Positions 51,363 through 59,535 of a stretch of DNA of 64,000 bases are shown one piece after another. The stretch covers positions 62,001 to 126,000 of the forward strand of contig NZ_LMDC01000030.1 in the NCBI RefSeq assembly GCF_001425705.1. Reading direction: 5' to 3'. The notes beneath the pieces are model-generated. The model made no database searches and had not been told where the DNA came from. It worked only from the letters and a program-made list of their open reading frames with translations. The translations under genes and the position numbers were made by a program. Every line of letters begins with the position of its first letter. Within the stretch, counting starts at the first letter, position 1. The stretch is from Pelomonas sp. Root1217. Its GTDB lineage: Bacteria; Pseudomonadota; Gammaproteobacteria; Burkholderiales; Burkholderiaceae_C.

Positions 51363-52802
51363 ATGTTCAAGAACCTCATCAACGGCGAGTGGCTGGACGG
51401 CCACGGCGTCTCCCGCAACATCAACCCCTCGGACACGCGCGACCTGGTCGGCGAATACGCCCAGGCCGATGCCGCCCAGGCCGAGCTGGCCATCACGGCC
51501 GCCAGCGCCGCCTTCCCGGCCTGGAGCCTGTCGACACCGCAGCAGCGCTTCGACATCCTCGACGCCATCGGCACCGAGATCCTGGCGCGCCGAGCCGAGC
51601 TGGGCGACCTGCTGGCCCGCGAGGAAGGCAAGACCCTGCCCGAGGCCATCGGCGAGGTCGGGCGCGCCGGCTACATCTTCAAGTTCTTCGCCGGCGAGGC
51701 ATTGCGCCCGGGCGGCGAGAGCCTGCCCTCGGTGCGCCCCGGCGTCGGCGTGGAAGTGACGCGCGAAGCCGTCGGTGTCGTCGGCCTCATCACGCCGTGG
51801 AACTTCCCCATCGCCATTCCCGCCTGGAAGATCGCACCGGCCCTGGCCTGGGGCAATTGCGTCGTCTTCAAGCCTGCCGACCTCGTGCCGGGCTCAGCCT
51901 GGGCGCTGGCCGAAATCCTGTCGCGCTCGGGCCTGCCTGCCGGCGTCTTCAACCTCGTCATGGGCCGCGGTTCGGTGGTCGGCGAGAAGCTGCTGAACGA
52001 CCCGCGCGTGGCAGCCATCAGCTTCACCGGCTCGGTGGGCACGGGCCAGAAGGTCGCGGCGGCCTGCGTCGCCCGCATGGCCAAGTTCCAGCTCGAGATG
52101 GGCGGCAAGAACCCGATGATCGTGCTGGACGACGCCGACCTCGGCGTGGCCGTCAATGCCGCCGTCAACAGCGGCTTCTTCTCCACCGGCCAGCGCTGCA
52201 CCGCATCGAGCCGCCTCATCGTCACCGAAGGCATCCACGACCGCTTCGTCGCCGCCATGGTCGACAAGATGAAGACGCTGAAGGTGGACGACGCCCGCAA
52301 GGCCGGCACCGACATCGGCCCCGTCGTCGACGCCAGCCAGCTCGGCCAGGACACCGACTACATCGGCATCGCCAAGACCGAGGGCGGCAAGCTGGCCCAG
52401 GGCGGCGAGCGCATCGAGACCAATGCCGCCGGCGCGCCGGGCTTCTACCTAACGCCGGCGCTCATCACCGACACGACGCCGGCCATGCGCATCAACCGCG
52501 AGGAGGTCTTCGGCCCCGTCGTCAGCGTGCTGCGAGCCCGCGATTATGAAGAGGCGCTGGCCCTGTCCAACGACACGCCCTTCGGCCTGGCCGCCGGCAT
52601 CGCGACGACGTCCCTCAAGCACGCCACCCACTTCAAGCGCCACTCGCAGGCCGGCATGGTGATGGTCAACCTGCCGACGGCGGGCGTGGACTACCACGTG
52701 CCCTTCGGCGGCCGCAAGGGCAGCAGCTACGGTCCGCGCGAGCAGGGCCGCCACGCCGCTGAGTTCTACACGACGGTCAAGACCGCCTACACGCAGGCCT
52801 GA
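51363..52802 (+). CDS. 2-oxoglutarate semialdehyde dehydrogenase
   Basis: A 479-residue aldehyde dehydrogenase. It has the cofactor-binding ITPWNFPIAIPAWKIAPAL, the general-base region FQLEMGGKNPMIVLDDAD, the catalytic Cys in STGQRCTASSRLIVT, and the C-terminal VPFGGRKGSSYGPREQG seen in oxoglutarate semialdehyde dehydrogenases. It would oxidise the KdgD product to 2-oxoglutarate, completing aldarate catabolism. It is the last gene of the operon; the convergent pectate lyase gene ends one base away. Confidence 0.93.
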   Translation: MFKNLINGEWLDGHGVSRNINPSDTRDLVGEYAQADAAQAELAITAASAAFPAWSLSTPQQRFDILDAIGTEILARRAELGDLLAREEGKTLPEAIGEVGRAGYIFKFFAGEALRPGGESLPSVRPGVGVEVTREAVGVVGLITPWNFPIAIPAWKIAPALAWGNCVVFKPADLVPGSAWALAEILSRSGLPAGVFNLVMGRGSVVGEKLLNDPRVAAISFTGSVGTGQKVAAACVARMAKFQLEMGGKNPMIVLDDADLGVAVNAAVNSGFFSTGQRCTASSRLIVTEGIHDRFVAAMVDKMKTLKVDDARKAGTDIGPVVDASQLGQDTDYIGIAKTEGGKLAQGGERIETNAAGAPGFYLTPALITDTTPAMRINREEVFGPVVSVLRARDYEEALALSNDTPFGLAAGIATTSLKHATHFKRHSQAGMVMVNLPTAGVDYHVPFGGRKGSSYGPREQGRHAAEFYTTVKTAYTQA

Positions 52803-52803
52803 A

Positions 52804-54087
52804 CTAGCGCGCCGCCGCCCAGGCGTCGTAGGCCGCCAGCGTCTTCACCGGCCAGCTGCCCCACCAGGTGTAGCCGTTGCGGCGCTCGGCGCTGAGGTCG
52901 TTGACATCGTCGTGCAGGCTCTTGTCGCGGTCGCCGAACACCGGCTTGAGCGAGGCCGGGTCGTAGAAGCGCGACCACAGCGGGCCGGCGCCCGGCTGCA
53001 TCACCAGCCGGCGCGCGTCGTCCACCTTGACGAAGGCGCGGTCGCGCACCGCGATGGCCTTCAACGTGGCGACACCCGCGCGCACGGCGTCTACGACGGC
53101 CGGCGACGGGTTGGGCAGGCTCATCAGGAACTCCAGCGCCTTGGCGCTTTCGCCGCTGCTCAGCGCCGGCGGCTCGTAGTTGCGCGCCGAAGCCGGCGCC
53201 AGCGTCAGCGCGTCATGCTGCTGGGCCCACAGCGTCAGCTTGCCGTTCACGCGGATTTGCGCGGCCAGCAGCAGGTCCACCACCTTGGCTTCGGCGGCCA
53301 GCGCCGCCGCGCGCTGAGCTGCGGGCAGGAAGCCCAAACCCTCCTCGCCCCGCCCGATCGCGCCCATCAGCTCGGCCACCTCCACCACCGCGTTGTCGTT
53401 CAGCGTGATGGTGTCGTGGTAGCCGCCCTGCAGGGGCCACACCTGGGGCCAGCCGCCGTTGGGAAACTGCGCGGCGAGCAGGTAGGCCACGCCGCGCTGT
53501 GCCGCCTGGCGGTAGGCGGCCCCCGTCTGGCCGGGCTGCTGCGCGGCGACCTTGGCGAGAAAACGAATCTCCGTGATGGTCGCGTCGTTGTCGATAGTGC
53601 CGACATAACTCCACTGCGCATCCCGGGCGAGGTCGAAATCGCCGGGCGTGGCGCGCTTGCTGTTGTTGTCGGCAACATAGGACTGGCCAGGCAGGCGCGC
53701 CGGCCGGTCGCGCGGCTGGTTCTTGCCCCAGCCGCCGGCTGGCGTCTGGAAGCTGAGGATGTTGCGGGCCACCAGCAAGGCCGCGTCGCCCGCGTACCAG
53801 GCGGCCGGCTTGTCCAGCGGCATGCTGCCCTCGGCATGGCCGCCCTCGGGCGGCGCGGGCCAGGCCGTCAGCCCCTTGCGCTCTGCCGCCAGCGCGGCAC
53901 GGTCGGCGGTGCCCTGGGCGTCGGAGCGGGCCAGATAGGCCACCCAGGGCCCGCGTTCAGTCGCCGGCAGCGCCGCGACCCGTTCGGCCGTCAGCGGCTG
54001 GGCCGGCGGGACAATGCCGATCTGCGCGGACCAGGCTGACGAACTCAGGGCCAGGGCAAGCAGGGTAAAACGACAGGCAAGAGGCAT
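52804..54087 (-). CDS. PL10 pectate lyase
   Basis: A secreted 427-residue pectate lyase of family PL10 (signal peptide FTLLALALSSSAWSA). Family segments include SFQTPAGGWGKNQPRD, TIDNDATITEIRFLAKVAAQ, AAQFPNGGWPQVWPLQGGYH, DTITLNDNAVVEVAELM and YTWWGSWPVKTL. It cleaves polygalacturonate by beta-elimination to unsaturated oligogalacturonates. Lying tail to tail with the galactarate/glucarate operon, it suggests that pectin-derived uronates are oxidised to aldarates here, although the uronate dehydrogenase that would join the two is not in the window. Confidence 0.92.
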   Translation of the reverse strand: MPLACRFTLLALALSSSAWSAQIGIVPPAQPLTAERVAALPATERGPWVAYLARSDAQGTADRAALAAERKGLTAWPAPPEGGHAEGSMPLDKPAAWYAGDAALLVARNILSFQTPAGGWGKNQPRDRPARLPGQSYVADNNSKRATPGDFDLARDAQWSYVGTIDNDATITEIRFLAKVAAQQPGQTGAAYRQAAQRGVAYLLAAQFPNGGWPQVWPLQGGYHDTITLNDNAVVEVAELMGAIGRGEEGLGFLPAAQRAAALAAEAKVVDLLLAAQIRVNGKLTLWAQQHDALTLAPASARNYEPPALSSGESAKALEFLMSLPNPSPAVVDAVRAGVATLKAIAVRDRAFVKVDDARRLVMQPGAGPLWSRFYDPASLKPVFGDRDKSLHDDVNDLSAERRNGYTWWGSWPVKTLAAYDAWAAAR

Positions 54088-54182
54088 GACGGGCGCCGAA
54101 GTTTGGGGGTGGCCGGCAATCTACCGGCTCGCGCGGGCCGCGAGGGCGCTAATCTCGCGCCGCTCACACAGTTGATCGAGAC

Positions 54183-55562
54183 ATGATTCATCGCGCGCGT
54201 TTCCCGTGGCTGGCCGCCCTGCTCGTGCTGGCCGGTTGTGCCAGCCCTCCTCCACCGCTGCCCGCTGCGGCGCCGCCGGTTGGCCTGCAGCAAGCCTGGG
54301 TGCAGGCCGTCGCCGGGCCGGCCTGGGCGGTACGTGCGCTGACGGGCGAAGCCAGCTGCCCCACGCTGCGCTGGGGCAGCAGCGTCACCGCCATGCAGGA
54401 ACGCAGCGCCCCCGGCGACGAGCCGCCGCCCGCGGGCAACAAGGAGCCCGAGCGCAAGCCGACGCACTTCACGCTGCGTGCCTGCGAGGCGCCCTGGCCC
54501 GCCGATGCGGCCAGCGTGCAGGTGGACGACATCGAGCTGCATGCCCCCACTGCCGAAGCCCGCCGCATCGTCGTCATCGGCGACACCGGCTGCCGTCTCA
54601 AGGCCTCGGACCGCGACTTCCAGGGCTGCAACGACGCCTCGGAATGGCCCTTCCCGCGCGTGCTGGCCCTGGCCCTGAGGCTCAAGCCCGACCTCGTCAT
54701 CCACGTCGGCGACTACCACTACCGCGAAAGCCCCTGCCCGCCCGGCATGGCCGTCTGCGCCGGCAGCCCCTGGGGCTATGGCGACGACACCTGGCAGGCC
54801 GATTTCTTCCACCCCGCCAAGGCCCTTCTGGCCGCCGCGCCCTGGGTCTTCGTGCGCGGCAACCACGAGGCCTGCGCACGTGCCGGCCAGGGCTGGCTGC
54901 GCTATCTGGACGCCGAAACCGGTCCGGCGCGTGCCTGCCAGCCCGCCGGCCTAGGCGTCAACGAGGGCGACTTCACCGCGCCCTTCCCCGTGCCGCTGTC
55001 GCCGCGCAGCCAGCTCATCGTCTTCGATTCTTCGGAGATCGGCAGCCGCACGCCGCCCCGGGATTCCCCCGCCTGGGCCCGCTGGCGCCAGCAGCTCGAT
55101 CGCGTTGCAGAGCTGGCCCAGGGCAGCGCCCAGAGCCTGTTTGCCAGCCACCACCCCAGCCTGGCCTTCAGCCCGAGCCCGATCGGCGCGCCCCGTGCCG
55201 CCCGATCGGGCCTGACGCCGCTGCTGCAGGATGCGGCACCCGGGCGCCTCTTCCCGCCAGGCGTGCAGGCCACCCTTCATGGCCACATCCACATGCACCA
55301 GGCCCTGGGCTTCGCCAGCAACCAACCGGTCACCCTGGTCGTCGGCAACGGTGGCTCGGCGGCATCAGGCCATGTCAACGACGCGGCGGCGCTCAAGCAC
55401 GAGCTGCTGCCCGGTGCCCGGCTCGAGACGGTGCGCACCCATACCGATTTCGGCCTGTCACTGCTGACGGCCACGCCTGAGGGTTGGCAGTTGCAGGCCC
55501 TGGACGCCCTGGGCCAGCCGCTGTCGACCTGCCGCTTGGCCGGTCAGAAACTCAGCTGCTGA
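54183..55562 (+). CDS. Metallophosphoesterase lipoprotein
   Basis: A 459-residue calcineurin-type phosphoesterase with a lipoprotein signal (WLAALLVLAGCASPPP). The five metal motifs are in order: IVVIGDTGCR, LVIHVGDYHYRE, VFVRGNHEAC, LFASHHPSL and ATLHGHIHMHQ. It would act outside the inner membrane on phosphomonoesters or phosphodiesters; purple-acid-phosphatase-like activity is possible. It stands alone between the pectate lyase (divergent) and ctpA, with 203 bp before the next gene. Confidence 0.88.
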   Translation: MIHRARFPWLAALLVLAGCASPPPPLPAAAPPVGLQQAWVQAVAGPAWAVRALTGEASCPTLRWGSSVTAMQERSAPGDEPPPAGNKEPERKPTHFTLRACEAPWPADAASVQVDDIELHAPTAEARRIVVIGDTGCRLKASDRDFQGCNDASEWPFPRVLALALRLKPDLVIHVGDYHYRESPCPPGMAVCAGSPWGYGDDTWQADFFHPAKALLAAAPWVFVRGNHEACARAGQGWLRYLDAETGPARACQPAGLGVNEGDFTAPFPVPLSPRSQLIVFDSSEIGSRTPPRDSPAWARWRQQLDRVAELAQGSAQSLFASHHPSLAFSPSPIGAPRAARSGLTPLLQDAAPGRLFPPGVQATLHGHIHMHQALGFASNQPVTLVVGNGGSAASGHVNDAAALKHELLPGARLETVRTHTDFGLSLLTATPEGWQLQALDALGQPLSTCRLAGQKLSC

Positions 55563-55765
55563 GCCGCATTGCAGACACTTCCCGTCACCAATGACTTTCG
55601 GCAGGCGACGCGAGAAGTAACGCCCGCGCATTCCATCACTGCGCACCCGATTTGAAGGGTTTCCAGCAGGTAAATCGATACAGCATCGAAAGTGCCCCCG
55701 GCTAAACTGGCCGCACCTGTCAAGCTGTTTTTGGCGGGAACCACGTTGATAGAGGACTCGGCTAC

Positions 55766-57199
55766 ATGAGCTCCAGATTGAAAGTCGCCGGTTGGGTTGC
55801 CCTCGGTGCCGTCGCAGGTGCACTCACCACCATGCAGCTGCAGGCCAATGCGCGCAGTACCCTGTCTCCCCTGCCGCTGGACGAAATGCAGCAGCTCGCG
55901 GCCGTCTTCGGCCTCGTCAAGAGCGATTACGTCGAATCCGTCGACGAAAAGAAGCTGATCAACGACGCCATCGCCGGCATGGTGTCCGGCCTGGACCCCC
56001 ATTCCCAGTTCTTTGACAAGAAGACCTTCAAGGAATTCCGTGAAGGCACGACCGGCAAGTTCGTCGGCGTCGGCATCGAGATCGGCATGGAAGACGGCCT
56101 GGTCAAGATCGTCTCCCCCATCGAAGGCTCGCCCGCCTTCCGCGCCGGCCTGAAGAGCGGCGACCTGATCAGCCGCATCGATGACACCGCCGTGCGCGGT
56201 CTCACCATCGACCAGGCCGTCAAGAAGATGCGCGGCGACCCGTCGACCAAGGTCAGCCTCACCATCTACCGCAAGGGCGAGAACCGCACGTTCCCCGTGA
56301 CCATCGTGCGCGAGGAGATCAAGGTCCAGAGCGTGCGTGCCAAGGTCCTCGAGCCGGGCTATGCCTGGATCCGCGTCAGTCAGTTCCAGGATCGCACCGT
56401 CGACGACTTCGCCAAGAAGCTCGAAGAGATCTACAAGCAGGAGCCCCACCTCAAGGGCCTGGTGCTTGACCTGCGCAACGACCCGGGCGGCCTGCTGGAT
56501 GCCTCCATCGCCATCTCGGCGGCTTTCCTGCCCAAGGATGTCGAGGTCGTGTCGACCAACGGCCAGATCGCCGAATCCAAGGCCAGCTACAAGGCCAGCC
56601 CCGACGACTATCGCCGCCGCAGCGGCGACGACCCGATCAAGCGCCTGCCCGCCGCGCTGAAGAACGTGCCGCTGGTGGTGCTCGTCAATGAAGGCTCGGC
56701 CAGCGCCAGCGAGATCGTCGCCGGCGCGCTGCAGGACCACCACCGTGCCACCGTCATGGGTGCCCAGACCTTCGGCAAGGGCTCGGTGCAGACCGTGCGC
56801 CAGCTGGGCCCGGAAACCGCACTGAAGATCACCACCGCGCGCTACTACACGCCGAGCGGCCGCTCCATCCAGGCCAAGGGCATCGTGCCCGACGTGCTGC
56901 TGGACGAAACCGCCGAGGGCAATGTCTTCGCCGCGTTGCGCATGCGTGAGGCCGACCTCGAGAAGCATCTGAACAACGGCCCCGAGGACGACAACGAAGT
57001 CCGCCAGAAGGCCCGCGAGGAAGCGCGCCAGAAGCTGGAAGCCGAGTACGCCAAGCGCGCCGAGCCGCCCAAGCCGCTGCCGGAGTTCGGCTCGACGGAA
57101 GACTTCCCGCTGATGCAGGCCCTGAACAAGCTCAAGGGTCAACCGGTCATTGCGTCCAAGTCGGCTGTCGAGCGCAAGGCCGAAGCCAAGACGGAATAA
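55766..57199 (+). CDS. ctpA: S41 carboxyl-terminal processing peptidase
   Basis: A 477-residue C-terminal processing protease. An N-terminal membrane anchor (VAGWVALGAVAGALTTM) leads to a conserved cap (MVSGLDPHSQFFDKKTFKEF), a PDZ domain at about 95-175 (GVGIEIGMEDGLVKIVSPIE), and the S41 core with LVLDLRNDPGGLLDASIAIS, the serine in VNEGSASASEIVAGALQDH (311-315) and the lysine in GAQTFGKGSVQT (K338). It degrades or trims periplasmic proteins, including peptidoglycan hydrolases in related bacteria. The C-terminal tail is charged (EEARQKLEAEYAKRAEPPKP). AGAGGA precedes the start and a strong terminator follows. Confidence 0.95.
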   Translation: MSSRLKVAGWVALGAVAGALTTMQLQANARSTLSPLPLDEMQQLAAVFGLVKSDYVESVDEKKLINDAIAGMVSGLDPHSQFFDKKTFKEFREGTTGKFVGVGIEIGMEDGLVKIVSPIEGSPAFRAGLKSGDLISRIDDTAVRGLTIDQAVKKMRGDPSTKVSLTIYRKGENRTFPVTIVREEIKVQSVRAKVLEPGYAWIRVSQFQDRTVDDFAKKLEEIYKQEPHLKGLVLDLRNDPGGLLDASIAISAAFLPKDVEVVSTNGQIAESKASYKASPDDYRRRSGDDPIKRLPAALKNVPLVVLVNEGSASASEIVAGALQDHHRATVMGAQTFGKGSVQTVRQLGPETALKITTARYYTPSGRSIQAKGIVPDVLLDETAEGNVFAALRMREADLEKHLNNGPEDDNEVRQKAREEARQKLEAEYAKRAEPPKPLPEFGSTEDFPLMQALNKLKGQPVIASKSAVERKAEAKTE

Positions 57200-57226
57200 C
57201 TACAAAGACTTCTGACTTCAAAGCAC

Positions 57227-57255
57227 AGGGGCCTCGCAAGAGGCCCTCTTTTTTT
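57227..57255 (+). terminator. Rho-independent terminator after ctpA
   Basis: GGGCCTC, loop GCAA and GAGGCCC form a 7-bp perfect stem followed by TC and seven T residues. It lies 27 bp after the ctpA stop, in the gap before the convergent MFS gene. Confidence 0.92.
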
Positions 57256-57267
57256 GTGCCGCCAGTA

Positions 57268-58434
57268 TCAGCGTCGCCGGATGAAGGCCAGGGCGCCGAG
57301 CGACGCCACAGCGCCCAGGGCGGGCACGGCCCGCCAGCCGAATGAGGCCAGCAGGGACGATCCCAACGCCGCACCGCTGGCCATGCCAACGAACATCGTG
57401 CTGACCAGCACGGCGTTGAGCCGGCTGCGTGAGGCCGGGTCCAGGCTGTAGACCACGCTCTGGTGCGACACCAGCGCCGCCTGCACGCCGAGATCAAACA
57501 CCACGGCCACGCCGACCAGCAGCCCCAGCGAAGCAGGCGCCAGTGCCTGCACGCTGAAGGCGACGAAGACGAGCAGCGCGCCGACGCGGATCACCGCCTG
57601 CGGACCACGCTTGTCCGCCACGCCACCGGCCAGTGGCGCCGCCAGGGCGCCGGCTGCACCGGCCAGCCCGAAAGCCCCCGCCACCGCGCTGCCCTGGCCG
57701 AAGTCCGGGCCTGCCAGCACCAGGGCCAACGTCGACCAGAAGGCGCTGAAGGCCACGCTCAACAGACCCTGGGCCAGTGCGGCCCGGCGCAACGGCGCAT
57801 GCCGGTTCCACAGCGCTGCCATCGACAGCAGCAAGGCGCCGTAGCTCGCCGAAGTCGCCGGCACGAAGCGCGGCAGGCCGCGCCAGAGCAGCGGAATCAA
57901 GGCTGCCACCGCCAGCGCCGCCACGGCATAGACGGCGCGCCAGCCGGCCACCGCCGCCAGCGAGCCGCTGGCCACGCGCGACAGCAGGATGCCTAGCAGC
58001 AGCCCCGTCATGACCTGGCCTACGCGCTTGCCGCGCTCGGCCTCGGGCGCCAGTGTCGCCACGGCGGGCACGATGTCCTGGGCCAGCGTGGCCGTCAGGC
58101 CGATGGCCACGCTGGCGATGCACAGGGCCGCAAAGCCCGGTGCCAGCGCGGCAAAGGCCAGCGCGGCTACCAGCGCGACGGACTTGACCGCAATGATGCG
58201 GCGCCGGTCGAAGCGGTCACCCAGCGGCGACAGCAGCAGGATGGCCGCCGCGTAGCCGAGCTGGGTCAGCGTGGGCAACAGGCCGATGGCGGCACTGCCG
58301 ACGCCGAACTGCTCGGACAGCAGGCCCAGCAGCGGCTGCACGTAATAGAGAGACGCAACGGCCAGGCCGGTGGCCGTTGCCAGCAGCAGCGTCAGCGCGG
58401 GGCCGAGTGCGGTCAAGGTAGGCGTGGACTTCAT
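57268..58434 (-). CDS. MFS transporter, DHA/YnfM-like
   Basis: A 388-residue major facilitator with about 12 membrane segments. ASLYYVQPLLGLLSEQFGV and LSPLGDRFDRRRIIAVKSVA carry the motif-A loop, and QDIVPAVATLAPEAERGKRV matches the YnfM/arabinose-efflux-like drug:H+ group. It is probably an exporter of small molecules. The ATG at 58434 is preferred to a GTG-side extension of nine codons. It sits on the opposite strand between ctpA and moeB, which are usually adjacent in Burkholderiales, so it looks like an insertion into that pair. Confidence 0.88.
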   Translation of the reverse strand: MKSTPTLTALGPALTLLLATATGLAVASLYYVQPLLGLLSEQFGVGSAAIGLLPTLTQLGYAAAILLLSPLGDRFDRRRIIAVKSVALVAALAFAALAPGFAALCIASVAIGLTATLAQDIVPAVATLAPEAERGKRVGQVMTGLLLGILLSRVASGSLAAVAGWRAVYAVAALAVAALIPLLWRGLPRFVPATSASYGALLLSMAALWNRHAPLRRAALAQGLLSVAFSAFWSTLALVLAGPDFGQGSAVAGAFGLAGAAGALAAPLAGGVADKRGPQAVIRVGALLVFVAFSVQALAPASLGLLVGVAVVFDLGVQAALVSHQSVVYSLDPASRSRLNAVLVSTMFVGMASGAALGSSLLASFGWRAVPALGAVASLGALAFIRRR

Positions 58435-58495
58435 CGGCGCCAGTGTCGTGGCGCGACCCAAACCTTGCTCGCGGCAGACTTAGTATCCTGCCGAC

Positions 58496-59275
58496 ATGAC
58501 GGACGACGACCTGCTGCGCTACTCCCGCCACCTTCTGCTCGATGAGATCGGTATCGAGGGCCAGCAGCGCCTGCTTGACGCGAAAGCCCTGGTTGTCGGC
58601 GCTGGCGGGCTCGGCTCGCCGGTGGCTCTGTACCTCGCTTCGGCCGGCGTTGGCCGCATCACGCTGGTCGACCACGACACGGTGTCGCTGACGAATCTGC
58701 AGCGTCAGATCGCCCATGACATGAGCAGCCTCGACAAACCCAAGGTCGAGTCCGCCGCGGCGCGCATGGCGGCGCTGAACCCCGGCGTGCAGGTGCGCAC
58801 CCTCGCGCAGAAGGCCGATGCCGCCCTGCTCGACGAGGAAGTCCCGCGCGTGGACGTCGTCATCGACTGCACCGACAACTTCGCAACGCGCCACCTCGTC
58901 AACGTCGCCTGCGTGCGCCACGGCAAGCCGCTGGTCTCGGGCGCGGCCATCGGTTTCGACGGCCAGATCAGCGTCTATGACAGCCGCTCGCGTGAGCAGC
59001 CCTGCTATGCCTGCCTGTTTCCGCCCGAATCCGGTTTCGAGGACGTGGCCTGCGCGACGATGGGCGTGTTCGCGCCGATGGTGGGCATCATCGGCGCCAT
59101 GCAGGCCGCGGAGGCGCTGAAGCTGCTGGCCGGCGTGGGAGAGCCGCTTGCCGGCAGGCTGCTGATGCTGGACGGCCGGCGCATGCAGTGGAGCGAGATC
59201 GCCATGCAGCGTGACCCGGAGTGCTCGGTCTGCGGCGGCGGATATGGAGCCCCTCGTCCGGTCTCGCCTCGCTGA
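58496..59275 (+). CDS. moeB: MoeB/ThiF-type adenylyltransferase
   Basis: A 259-residue E1-like enzyme that adenylates the C terminus of the small sulfur carrier MoaD or ThiS. It has RYSRHLLLDEIGIEGQQRLL, the nucleotide-binding GAGGLGSPVALYLASAGVGR, DCTDNFATRHLVN and the zinc-binding pairs in CYACLFPP and CSVCGG. It lacks a rhodanese domain, as in E. coli MoeB. The last residues (APRPVSPR) are encoded within copy B of the structured repeat, so the original C terminus was probably replaced after CGGG. Confidence 0.94.
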   Translation: MTDDDLLRYSRHLLLDEIGIEGQQRLLDAKALVVGAGGLGSPVALYLASAGVGRITLVDHDTVSLTNLQRQIAHDMSSLDKPKVESAAARMAALNPGVQVRTLAQKADAALLDEEVPRVDVVIDCTDNFATRHLVNVACVRHGKPLVSGAAIGFDGQISVYDSRSREQPCYACLFPPESGFEDVACATMGVFAPMVGIIGAMQAAEALKLLAGVGEPLAGRLLMLDGRRMQWSEIAMQRDPECSVCGGGYGAPRPVSPR

Positions 59276-59438
59276 ACGCGGGCGTGCCCAGCCGGTCTTG
59301 CAGACCGCGCAGCGGGCAGAGCCGCTACCCTTCGGCAGGCACTGCAAGTCCACAGGACTTGCAGTGTCCGGCCTCAGCCCCCGAGGGGACGCGGCCGCTC
59401 ACGGCGTCGAGCCGCAAGCGGCCCCTGACGGGCCGGCT
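59249..59438 (-). repeat. Structured intergenic repeat, copy B
   Basis: Read on the minus strand it parallels copy A: GGCCGCT-type stem, GTCCCCTCGGGGGCTGAGGC, CGGA, a perfect 12-bp stem CACTGCAAGTCC/GGACTTGCAGTG with loop TGT (59340-59366), CCTGCCGAAGG, a stem around GTAGCGG/CCGCTGC, the invariant CGGTCTGCAAGACCG, and GCCCGCGTTCAGC. The right end overlaps the last codons of moeB. It occupies most of the 260-bp gap before the LOG-like gene. Confidence 0.85.
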
Positions 59439-59535
59439 TGGGAGCGGCCCGGCGCTCGGCCCCGGATTTCATGCAGCGGCGGCTGCGCAATGAAGCACAA
59501 AATCCAGCGTTGACCTGCCCACAATCTCACCGCTC

